Source: Clostridia bacterium (lineage in GTDB: Bacteria; Bacillota; Clostridia; Christensenellales; Aristaeellaceae). Taken from it: DNA of 6,612 bases. A program made the position numbers and the translations under genes. Below the pieces are notes generated by a model. The model saw nothing but the letters and a program-made list of their open reading frames with translations. It did no database searches and was not told the origin of the DNA. How positions within the stretch are numbered: the first letter of the stretch is position 1; every line of letters starts with the position of its first letter. The stretch covers positions 1-6,612 of the forward strand of contig JAFPYA010000253.1 of assembly GCA_017412445.1 (NCBI GenBank), in the 5' to 3' direction. Below, piece by piece: positions 1 to 5,570 of the stretch.

Positions 1-428
1 ACGCGGTAATTTGCTTTAGACCTTGGCAGGAAGAAACCGAGCAGCGCCAGAGCCTCGGCTGCGACAGCAAACAGACAGTATATGAACCTGTCTTTAGCCC
101 CGCTATTCCATATGACGTACACGCCCGCGACCGCAACGAGCAGCGAGACCAGAATGAATATGAGGTTAAAGCTTTTTTTCTGTGCCGCCCTGTCCTTTGT
201 GACCTTGGGCTCGGACAAGGTGGAATAAGCCGAAATAAAGCCGCCCTCGTGCGAAAACAATATGCTGCACAATTGCTTGCTGCTCGAGGTGGGCAGCTGG
301 CTCATGGTGAGCTGCCTGCACTCGGTCACAAGCTCGTTCAGCACGCGCGACGCATCCTCGGCAGGCAGCTCAGCAGGAATTTCCTTCTTTTCCCTGAGCG
401 CCTTGAAATGCTCATATGCCAATGCCAT
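1..428 (-). CDS. Unrecognised two-membrane-segment protein, 5' part only
   Basis: This is an open frame of 142 codons reading leftwards and running off the window edge with no stop, so the C-terminus is missing. The ATG at 428 follows an AGGAG six bases upstream and a TATAAT further up, so the start is well supported. Residues 1-85 are hydrophilic and probably cytoplasmic, with two cysteines (38 and 54) and a short Ser-rich stretch (SQLPTSSSK). Residues 88-107 (starting FNLIFILVSLL) and about 114-134 (starting RFIYCLFAVAAEAL) are two hydrophobic helices separated by a short polar turn (NSGAKD), a hairpin in the membrane. There is no signal peptide. I do not recognise the family and assign no function. 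The gene is divergent from the radical SAM operon and shares its upstream region, so co-regulation is possible. That this is a real gene rests on the start signals, the promoter and the sensible membrane pattern. Confidence 0.8.
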   Translation of the reverse strand, partial: MALAYEHFKALREKKEIPAELPAEDASRVLNELVTECRQLTMSQLPTSSSKQLCSILFSHEGGFISAYSTLSEPKVTKDRAAQKKSFNLIFILVSLLVAVAGVYVIWNSGAKDRFIYCLFAVAAEALALLGFFLPRSKANYR

Positions 429-458
429 GGATTGCTCCTTAAAAAATCATTTTTGTTT

Positions 459-487
459 ATTATACACCTTTTTTTGCTTTGACGCAA
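459..487 (-). promoter_or_regulatory. Sigma-A-type promoter for the leftward membrane protein gene
   Basis: On the minus strand a perfect TATAAT (plus positions 459-464) lies 17 bases from TTGCGT (482-487), which keeps only the TTG of the -35 consensus. Transcription would begin near 452, giving a leader of about 24 bases with the AGGAG ribosome site. The -35 element sits 12 bases from the -35 of the rightward promoter, so two polymerases are unlikely to bind at once. Confidence 0.6.
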
Positions 488-505
488 TAGCTTTGACGTT
501 TGACA
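478..505 (-). repeat. GTCAAA heptad repeats in the divergent promoter region
   Basis: Read on the minus strand from 505 to 478 this is four heptads: TGTCAAA, CGTCAAA, GCTATTG, CGTCAAA. Three share GTCAAA in exact 7-base register, and on the plus strand GCTTTGACG occurs twice (476-484, 490-498). They overlap both -35 elements. The heptad resembles the CtsR half-site RGTCAAA, but that operator has a 10-base period and a purine first, and here the period is 7 or 14. An operator for some regulator is an inference. Part of the similarity may simply come from the TTGACA -35 box. Confidence 0.4.
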
Positions 506-528
506 ATGCGCCCGCTATAAGTTATAAT
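500..528 (+). promoter_or_regulatory. Perfect-consensus sigma-A promoter of the radical SAM-hup-ispDF operon
   Basis: TTGACA (500-505) and TATAAT (523-528) are separated by exactly 17 bases, a full match to the vegetative consensus. Transcription should start around 535, leaving a leader of about 20 bases before the ATG at 556. No riboswitch or leader structure fits in that space. No other clear promoter is seen before the end of ispDF, so this one probably serves all five genes. Confidence 0.8.
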
Positions 529-555
529 TAGCGTATATTCAAATGGAGAAAACGG

Positions 556-1656
556 ATGAAGAATCTTACCTTGCTCATAAAGCCCGCCTCGGGCAGCTGT
601 CAGTACGATTGCGAATACTGCTTTTATAAGGACGAACTCAACCTGAGGTGCGAGCAAAAGCCTGCCCTGATGGGGGAGGATACGCTCGAAAACCTCGTGC
701 GCCGCGCGTTTGCCGATGCAGACAATCAGGTGAACTTAGCCTTTCAGGGCGGCGAGCCTACGCTAAGGGGCATAGCGTTCTTTGAAAAACTCTGCGCTTT
801 ACAAAAACGCTATTCGCGCGGGAAGCCCTATTCAAACTCACTTCAGACAAACGGCGGCCTGCTCGACGAAAACTGGGCGGAGCTGCTTAAACGCGAGCAT
901 TTCTTGGTCGGCCTGTCGCTGGACGGCGATGAGGAAGCGCATGACCTCTTCAGAAAGGATAACCAAAATAACGGCACATGGCGCAAAACCGTTGCCGCGG
1001 CGGAGCTTCTGAAGGCCTTTGACATACCCTTCAACATTCTCACCGTGATTTCAAAGGCAAACGTAAACCGCGGGCGGGAAATATACGAGTTTCTGAAGCA
1101 GTACCGCTTTTTGCAGTTTATACCCTGCCTTGATCCCATGACACAAGGTGCCGCCTCATACGCGCCTGACCCCGCGGAATACGCCCGCTTTCTTATAGAA
1201 ACGTTTGAACTGTATGAGCGCGATTTGATGAACGGCAATTATGTGAGCGTGCGCCTGTTTGACAATTATATCAGGATACTCGCCGGCGCGCGCCCAGAAA
1301 GCTGCGCCATGAACGGAATCTGTTCGGTCAGCTTCACGGTCGAAAGCGACGGCAGCGTATATCCCTGCGATTTCTACTGCCTCGACAAGTGGAAGATAGG
1401 CAACGTAAACGCGCAGGGCTTTACCGCAATGGAGCGCAGCGAAACCGCAAGGCGCTTCATAAATTCATCTGTAAAAATCGAGCCCAGATGCCGCACCTGC
1501 AAATATTACTACCTCTGCCGCGGCGGCTGCAGGCGCGAGCGCAGCGCAAACGACGCCCTCTCTTTGAACCGCTACTGTGACTCGTACCTCGAATTCTTTA
1601 ACGCCTGCCACGACAGACTGCTTAAGCTTAAGCGACTCGCCGTGCCGGGGAGATGA
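556..1656 (+). CDS. Anaerobic sulfatase-maturase-type radical SAM/SPASM enzyme
   Basis: This 366-residue protein matches the length and layout of anaerobic sulfatase-maturating enzymes, which oxidise an active-site Cys or Ser of sulfatases to formylglycine using SAM and three 4Fe-4S clusters. The radical SAM motif CX3CX2C is at C15, C19 and C22 (CQYDCEYC), followed by GGEPT (65-69), SNSLQTNG (93-100) and FLVGLSLDG (116-124). The SPASM region holds C250, C256, C271 and C325 for one auxiliary cluster and C312, C315, C321 and C341 for the other, in the order seen in the Clostridium perfringens enzyme as I recall it. D272, just after C271, corresponds to the proposed catalytic base. All key residues are therefore present. 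The ATG at 556 has GGAG seven bases upstream. No sulfatase with a CxPSR-type motif is in this window, so the substrate is unknown. A maturase for another peptide is the main alternative. Confidence 0.85.
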   Translation: MKNLTLLIKPASGSCQYDCEYCFYKDELNLRCEQKPALMGEDTLENLVRRAFADADNQVNLAFQGGEPTLRGIAFFEKLCALQKRYSRGKPYSNSLQTNGGLLDENWAELLKREHFLVGLSLDGDEEAHDLFRKDNQNNGTWRKTVAAAELLKAFDIPFNILTVISKANVNRGREIYEFLKQYRFLQFIPCLDPMTQGAASYAPDPAEYARFLIETFELYERDLMNGNYVSVRLFDNYIRILAGARPESCAMNGICSVSFTVESDGSVYPCDFYCLDKWKIGNVNAQGFTAMERSETARRFINSSVKIEPRCRTCKYYYLCRGGCRRERSANDALSLNRYCDSYLEFFNACHDRLLKLKRLAVPGR

Positions 1657-1691
1657 CATAAAAATAATCAATACTCACAAAAGGAGCTTTT

Positions 1692-2501
1692 ATGGCGATA
1701 AGCATAGCTGTCAGCGGCTTTACCATGGATGAGATGACCTGCGGCGCGCTTGAAAAGGTAAAGGCCTCGACAAAAGTCATATTGCATACGGAGCGCTGCG
1801 CGCTTGGCGACTGGCTCAAGGAAAACGGCATACCGTTCAGGTCGCTGGATTCCCTGTACGAGAGCGCGCCCGATTTTGACGCGCACACGGAAATGGCAGT
1901 TAAGCTCGTCGAGGAAGCGAGCGACTGCGTGTTCTCGGTTATGGATACGGGCGATGAGACCGCTAAGGCACTTATGAAGAGACATCCTGATATAACTGTG
2001 TACGGCGGCCCGTTTGACGCGCTGATTCTTTTAAGCGAAAGCAGGCTCATCTCCTTAACCGCAATCGACGCGGTAAGCGCCGCGCTGCAGCCGCTTTCTT
2101 CCACATTGATAAAGGAGATAGACACGCGCTTTCTGGCCGGAGATGTAAAGCTCAGGCTCGAGAGCGTCTACGGGGAAGACAGCATGGTTTTCTTCCGGAA
2201 TCCTCAGGGCAGGATCATACGCTTAAAGCTTTGCGACCTCGACAGGCTTAAGAGCTACGACCACACCTGCGCCTGCCTGCTCAACCCGTCAGGCGCGCCG
2301 CAGACCCCGGATTTTGAATGCTTAAGGTTAATTCTCGCGTCAAAAGCGGTTAAGCTTGAGAATATTGATGTTGAAGCTATTGCTAAACAGCTGGCGGATG
2401 TGGTAAAATCTTTGAACGCTGCGGAGGAAAACATGCTCTTTGATCAGAATGAACTGTTTTCGCTAGCCGCTCAGATATTGACAGAAGGAGACCAAGCATG
2501 A
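1692..2501 (+). CDS. Degenerate YabN/MazG-like protein lacking the pyrophosphohydrolase domain
   Basis: This 269-residue protein resembles the N-terminal tetrapyrrole-methylase-like half of YabN-type MazG proteins, but is much shorter than their usual 480-490 residues. Residues 4-60 follow the family pattern (GALEKVKASTKVILHTE, then a DxLYE-like SLDSLYES). Residues 138-210 are the clearest match: LIKEIDTRFLAGDVKLRL, an IRLKLCDLDRL corresponding to the family's TVPLYELDR, DHTCACLLNP for NHLTSLYVPP, and DFECLRLI where the linker to MazG begins. The GxGxGD glycine loop of the methylase fold has become SGFTMD, and the CPWDxxQTH and EExxE motifs of MazG are absent. Residues 234-262 (QLADVV, AAEENMLFDQNEL) may be a worn remnant of the MazG ELGDLLLQ...AEEEGRFxLDDV helices. 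It lies directly before hup and rlbP, where mazG sits in many Clostridia. It has a good AGGAG (1682-1686) and overlaps hup by four bases, so it is expressed. Enzymatic activity is doubtful and its role is unknown. Confidence 0.7.
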   Translation: MAISIAVSGFTMDEMTCGALEKVKASTKVILHTERCALGDWLKENGIPFRSLDSLYESAPDFDAHTEMAVKLVEEASDCVFSVMDTGDETAKALMKRHPDITVYGGPFDALILLSESRLISLTAIDAVSAALQPLSSTLIKEIDTRFLAGDVKLRLESVYGEDSMVFFRNPQGRIIRLKLCDLDRLKSYDHTCACLLNPSGAPQTPDFECLRLILASKAVKLENIDVEAIAKQLADVVKSLNAAEENMLFDQNELFSLAAQILTEGDQA

Positions 2502-2773
2502 ATAAATCTCAACTTATCGACGCCATCGCCAAGAAGACGGGCCTGACGAAGGAACAGAGCGCCAAGGCTGTCGAGGCCTATCATGAAATTATCGAGGATA
2601 CGCTCAATAACGGCGATGAGCTTCGCATCGTGGGCTTTGGCACCTACAGGACCATGACCACCAAGGAGCATACCGTGCGCCATCCCATCACCCACGAGAC
2701 CATCACCGTGAAGGCCATGAGAAAGCCTGCCTTCAAGTTCACCCAGAGCTTTACGGAGAAGTTTTCAAAGTAA
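2498..2773 (+). CDS. hup: HU-type DNA-binding protein
   Basis: HU is a small dimeric nucleoid protein that bends DNA non-specifically. At 91 residues this has the full family length. The N-terminal helices start MNKSQLIDAIAKKTGLTKEQ, the IVGFGTY hinge (44-50) leads into the beta arms, and PAFKFTQSFTEKF ends the chain. The arm tip, normally G-R-N-P, reads VRHP at 60-63: the intercalating proline P63 and R61 are kept, N62 is His and the glycine is Val. The usual GKxL after PAFK is also altered. The start ATG overlaps the preceding stop as ATGA and has AAGGAG (2485-2490) seven bases upstream, giving translational coupling to the MazG-like gene. Its codon choice (GCC, ATC, ACC, AAG) looks more biased than its neighbours', as expected of a highly expressed protein. 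Confidence 0.95.
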   Translation: MNKSQLIDAIAKKTGLTKEQSAKAVEAYHEIIEDTLNNGDELRIVGFGTYRTMTTKEHTVRHPITHETITVKAMRKPAFKFTQSFTEKFSK

Positions 2774-2774
2774 T

Positions 2775-3059
2775 ATGGCAAACAGCAAGCAGACCCAGCC
2801 CGTCGAAAATCAGGGCATGAGGTTAGACAAATTTCTGAAGGTTTCACGCATAATCAAGCGCAGAAGCGTGGCAAACGACGCCTGCGACACGGAGCACGTG
2901 AGCGTAAACGGCAGACCTGCCAAGCCCGGCCTCAAGGTGAAGCCGGGGGATGTTATCACGCTCAGGCACGGTGAAAGCTTTTCGGAATTTGAAATACTGT
3001 CCGTAAACGACAAAGCCCGCAAGGAAGACGCGGGACTCATGTACAAAATTCTAAAATGA
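2775..3059 (+). CDS. rlbP: S4-domain RNA-binding protein RlbP (YabO/Hsp15 family)
   Basis: This is a one-domain S4 protein that binds structured RNA. In Firmicutes the family member RlbP (YabO, RqcP) works at the 50S subunit in ribosome quality control with RqcH. The S4 signature is clear from residue 15: MRLDKFLKVSRIIKRRSVAN, then VSVNGRPAKPGLKVKPGDVITLRHG and an ending GLMYKILK, close to the Bacillus protein. At 94 residues it is slightly longer than the usual 80-90 because of a 14-residue hydrophilic lead (MANSKQTQPVENQG). The family's usual start would be the ATG at 2817. Neither ATG has a well-spaced ribosome site: a GGAGAAG lies 13 or more bases before 2775, and an AGGG almost touches 2817. 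The ATG at 2775 is preferred because it begins two bases after the hup stop and could be reached by coupling. It overlaps ispDF by four bases. Confidence 0.9.
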   Translation: MANSKQTQPVENQGMRLDKFLKVSRIIKRRSVANDACDTEHVSVNGRPAKPGLKVKPGDVITLRHGESFSEFEILSVNDKARKEDAGLMYKILK

Positions 3060-4222
3060 AGACGGGCTGTGTGGTTGTTGCGGCCGGCCGCGGAGTGCGA
3101 GCCGGCCTGCCTTATAACAAAGTATTCTATAAGCTTTGCGGCCGAAGCGTATTGAGCCGCAGCCTTGACGCGCTCTCCCGCACAGGACTTATCGACGAGA
3201 TCGTGCTCGTCATAAGCCGTGACGACATGGCCCTCTACCAAAAGACTGCATCTGAGGAGGGCGCCTGCCCGCTCGTAAAGAGTGTGGTATTTGGCGGAGA
3301 AACCCGCAGAGACAGCGTATACTCGGGCTTAAAGGCAATTTCGCCGGACGCGGACATCGTGCTCGTTCACGACGCGGCGCGCCCGTTTGTAACGCGCGAA
3401 ATCGTCTCCAACGTGATTTCAGACGCATGCAAATACGGCTCCGGCATCATTTCCAGCCCCGTCACGGACACATTAAAGCGCGTAAGCGGGGATATGACCG
3501 CGCGCGAAACGATAGACAGAAGCGAAGTCAGGAGCGTACAGACGCCTCAGGCGTTTGATTACAAAAAGCTCATGCAGGCGCATGAAACGCTGCCGCCCGA
3601 CGACAGCGCTACCGACGACGCATACCTGTACGAAAAGTGCTTTGGCGGCGTAAGGCTGACGGAAGCGCAAAGCGCAAGAGAGAACATAAAGCTTACCACA
3701 CCGGAGGATTTCAAAATGGCCGAAGCGAGGCTTGCAAGCGAAATTCGCGTCGGCACGGGCTACGACGTTCATCGCCTGGTCGAAGGCAGAAGGCTCGTGC
3801 TGTGCGGCGTGGAAATACCGTATGAGAAGGGGCTGCTCGGCCATTCGGACGCCGACGTCGCCACACACGCGCTCATGGACGCTATGCTGGGCGCGGCGGC
3901 GCTGGGCGATATAGGCAAGCTGTTCCCGGACAATGACGAGCGCTTCAAGGATATTTCTTCGCTTATATTGCTCGAAAGGGCAAACGACGCTTTGCATGAC
4001 GCGGGCTACGAGCTGATAAACTGCGACATTACCATAGTCTGCCAAAAGCCCAGGCTTGCGCCGCATATAGATGAGATGAGGGCACGCCTCGGCGAGAAGC
4101 TGCGCCTTGATGAACGTTTTATCAGCGTAAAAGCCACCACCACCGAGGGCCTTGGCTTTGAGGGCGAGGGCAAAGGCATCTCGGCTCAGAGCGTCGCAGC
4201 CGTCAGAAGGACGGCCGTATAA
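3056..4222 (+). CDS. ispDF: Bifunctional IspD-IspF enzyme of the MEP isoprenoid pathway
   Basis: This fusion catalyses two non-consecutive steps of isoprenoid precursor synthesis: MEP cytidylyltransferase (IspD) and 2-C-methyl-D-erythritol 2,4-cyclodiphosphate synthase (IspF). The IspD half, about residues 1-225, shows the nucleotide loop VAAGRGVRAGLPYNK (8-22), GGETRRDSV (80-88), VHDAARPFV (104-112), SPVTDTLK (134-141), TPQAF (163-167), TDDA (186-189) and IKLTTPEDF (211-219). The IspF half, about 229-388, shows GYDVHR with metal ligands D237 and H239, GHSDADV with H263, H271, FPDND (290-294) and KATTTEGLGFEGEGKGISA (359-377). Both active sites look intact and the linker is only a few residues. 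The start overlaps the rlbP stop as ATGA with no strong ribosome site, so translation is probably coupled. The kinase IspE, which acts between the two activities, is not in the window. This is the last gene of the operon, and no clear hairpin terminator follows it. Confidence 0.96.
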   Translation: MKTGCVVVAAGRGVRAGLPYNKVFYKLCGRSVLSRSLDALSRTGLIDEIVLVISRDDMALYQKTASEEGACPLVKSVVFGGETRRDSVYSGLKAISPDADIVLVHDAARPFVTREIVSNVISDACKYGSGIISSPVTDTLKRVSGDMTARETIDRSEVRSVQTPQAFDYKKLMQAHETLPPDDSATDDAYLYEKCFGGVRLTEAQSARENIKLTTPEDFKMAEARLASEIRVGTGYDVHRLVEGRRLVLCGVEIPYEKGLLGHSDADVATHALMDAMLGAAALGDIGKLFPDNDERFKDISSLILLERANDALHDAGYELINCDITIVCQKPRLAPHIDEMRARLGEKLRLDERFISVKATTTEGLGFEGEGKGISAQSVAAVRRTAV

Positions 4223-4289
4223 GCCAAACGCTGTCTCGATCCTGTTAACGCATTATATTTGATACCGAACAAAATCGGGAGGTAAACGC

Positions 4290-4976
4290 ATGATAGGCAT
4301 AATCGCCGCGATGGAAAAAGAGATGACTCTGCTTAAGGCGCACATAGAAAACCCGTCGGTCAAAGAGATCTCGGGCATAAGCTTTATCTCCGGCACCGTC
4401 CACGGTAAGGACGTAGTGGCTGCCGTGTGCGGCATAGGCAAGGTGAACGCCGCCGTCTGCGCCCAGAGCCTCATACTTTCCTACGCGCCCGACTGCATTA
4501 TAAACACCGGCGTCGCGGGCTCGCTCACAAACAAACTGCACATATGCGACGTGGTGGCTGCGGACAGGCTCGTTCAGCATGATGTGGACACTACGGCGCT
4601 TGGCGACGCGCCGGGCTTTGTGTCCACGGTGAACACAATCTATTTTCCGACCGACCCGACCGTAACCGCAGCTCTGCTTGAGGCCATATGCTCGCTTGGC
4701 ATAAACGGCATCACCGGTACCGTGGCGACGGGCGATCAATTCGTATGCAAAACCGAAGACAAAAGGCGCATATCCGAAAACTTCGGCGCCGTGGCCTGCG
4801 AAATGGAGGGCGGGGCGATAGCGCATGTGTGCTATGTAAACAAGTGCCCCTGCGCTATTTTGAGGGCCATATCGGACGGAGCGGACGAGGATGCCGACAT
4901 GAGCTATACGGCTTTTGCCGAAAAGGCGGCGGACAACTCGGCAAGGGCGCTCATCGAGTTCATAAAGCGCTTCTGA
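4290..4976 (+). CDS. mtnN: 5'-methylthioadenosine/S-adenosylhomocysteine nucleosidase
   Basis: MtnN (Pfs) cleaves the glycosidic bond of MTA, SAH and 5'-deoxyadenosine, freeing adenine. It recycles SAM by-products and feeds S-ribosylhomocysteine to LuxS where that is present. At 228 residues it has the usual length. The start IGIIAAMEKEM carries E11, the counterpart of the E. coli catalytic E12. NTGVAGSL (72-79) and ATGDQFV (146-152) are conserved, CEMEGGAIAHV holds M172 and E173 of the ribose site, and RAISDGAD holds the catalytic D197. All essential residues are present. GGGAGGT (4277-4283) sits six bases before the ATG. The 67-base gap after ispDF has only a weak -10 candidate, TATATT (4254-4259), without a recognisable -35, so read-through from upstream is possible. 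Radical SAM enzymes that release 5'-deoxyadenosine would benefit from it. A hairpin terminator follows. Confidence 0.96.
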   Translation: MIGIIAAMEKEMTLLKAHIENPSVKEISGISFISGTVHGKDVVAAVCGIGKVNAAVCAQSLILSYAPDCIINTGVAGSLTNKLHICDVVAADRLVQHDVDTTALGDAPGFVSTVNTIYFPTDPTVTAALLEAICSLGINGITGTVATGDQFVCKTEDKRRISENFGAVACEMEGGAIAHVCYVNKCPCAILRAISDGADEDADMSYTAFAEKAADNSARALIEFIKRF

Positions 4977-5006
4977 ATATAACGCGCATACGCTTTTATC
5001 GTTAAG

Positions 5007-5043
5007 ACCTCGGAAAAATCTTTCCGGGGTTATTGCATTTTAT
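5007..5043 (+). terminator. Hairpin terminator after mtnN
   Basis: ACCTCGGAAA (5007-5016) pairs with TTTCCGGGGT (5021-5030) across a four-base loop AATC: ten pairs, nine Watson-Crick and one G-T wobble. The tail TATTGCATTTTAT is T-rich but broken, so termination may be incomplete. The tail also contains the -35 of the ctsR promoter, so the two units are packed end to end. Confidence 0.65.
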
Positions 5044-5061
5044 AGGGCGGCATTGTATAAT
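5033..5061 (+). promoter_or_regulatory. Sigma-A-type promoter of the ctsR operon
   Basis: TTGCAT (5033-5038, matching TTG of the consensus) is 17 bases from a perfect TATAAT (5056-5061). Transcription should start near 5068, inside the CtsR operator, leaving a leader of about 23 bases that contains GGGAGG (5080-5085) five bases before the ctsR ATG. Confidence 0.75.
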
Positions 5062-5078
5062 AGTCAAAAATAGTCAGA
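5062..5078 (+). promoter_or_regulatory. CtsR operator (direct heptad repeat)
   Basis: AGTCAAA, AAT, AGTCAGA matches the established CtsR operator RGTCAAA-NAN-RGTCAAA at every defined position except one (A to G at the sixth base of the second heptad). It begins on the base after the -10 hexamer and covers the expected start point, a position suited to blocking initiation. It lies just before ctsR itself, so autoregulation is the natural reading. Confidence 0.88.
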
Positions 5079-5090
5079 CGGGAGGCAGCT

Positions 5091-5570
5091 ATGGCAGCGC
5101 TCAGCGACAGTATAGAACAATTCATAAAAGACCTGCTGACAGACGACACGCGTGTTGAGCTAAAGCGCAACGAGCTGGCTCAGTATTTCGGCTGTGCGAA
5201 CAGCCAGATAAATTACGTGCTGGCCACGCGCTTTTCGGTCAACAGGGGCTACCTTGTGGAGTCCCGCCGGGGCGGCAGCGGGTATGTGAGGATTATACGC
5301 ATAACCGCAAACGAGGTGGATCTGCTTAAGAGCCTCATAGAGAAAATCGGCTCGTCAATAAGCGAAGAAGAGGCAAAGGACATAATTTTGAGACTTCATG
5401 AAATGAAGCTCGTGACGCTCAGCGAGGCAAGGCTCATGTACGCCGCGGTAAATGACGGGGCGATGAGCATGCCGGTTTGCTCAAAAGATGCGCTCAGGGC
5501 TTCAGTACTTAAAAACGTGGTAGTTCAGGCGTTCAAGAACGCGGGGGAGGGCAGAGAAAATGCTGTGTGA
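5091..5570 (+). CDS. ctsR: CtsR, class III heat-shock repressor
   Basis: CtsR is a dimeric winged-helix repressor of clp genes and of its own operon in Firmicutes, released by heat or thiol stress. At 159 residues it is about the usual length. Residues 3-70 form the DNA-binding domain: LSDSIEQFIKDLL, IKR-like LKRNELAQYFGC, SQINYVLATRFSVNRGYLVESRRGGSGYVRIIR. C35 corresponds to the conserved Cys in the helix-turn-helix. The wing tip reads GGSG at 61-64, where Bacillus subtilis has four glycines that act as a temperature sensor. The second glycine, equivalent to the critical G65, is kept, and Ser replaces the third. The C-terminal domain (about 85-155) has the expected AKDIILRLHEMKLVTLSEARLM. 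The upstream operator and the downstream mcsA overlap (11 bases) complete the classical arrangement. Confidence 0.96.
   Translation: MAALSDSIEQFIKDLLTDDTRVELKRNELAQYFGCANSQINYVLATRFSVNRGYLVESRRGGSGYVRIIRITANEVDLLKSLIEKIGSSISEEEAKDIILRLHEMKLVTLSEARLMYAAVNDGAMSMPVCSKDALRASVLKNVVVQAFKNAGEGRENAV

Noticed and set aside
249..531. Two overlapping rightward open frames of 77 and 89 codons
   Set aside because: They lie antisense to the leftward membrane protein gene and its promoter, have no ribosome site, and the second one reads through both promoter elements.
1620..1633. Perfect 14-base palindrome GCTTAAGCTTAAGC
   Set aside because: It lies inside the radical SAM gene and encodes LLKLK with the codons favoured throughout the window. 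Similar CTTAAG runs recur, so no operator or recombination site is inferred.
1657..1691. Possible small peptide substrate gene next to the radical SAM enzyme
   Set aside because: The 35-base gap holds only stop codons and the AGGAG of the next gene, and the upstream 429-555 gap has no start codon with a ribosome site other than those already assigned. No precursor peptide is visible.
3473..4066. Long leftward open frame (197 codons) opposite ispDF
   Set aside because: It is antisense to an unmistakable IspD-IspF coding sequence, lacks start signals and has no recognisable domain; its length reflects high GC.
4223..4289. Possible promoter or terminator between ispDF and mtnN
   Set aside because: TATATT at 4254-4259 has no -35 at 16-18 bases and no stable hairpin with a T-run is visible. 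The gap supports only a ribosome site.
4245..4826. Leftward open frame of 193 codons opposite mtnN
   Set aside because: It is antisense to a fully conserved MtnN, has no promoter or ribosome site, and is rich in His, Arg and Tyr as is usual for shadow frames.
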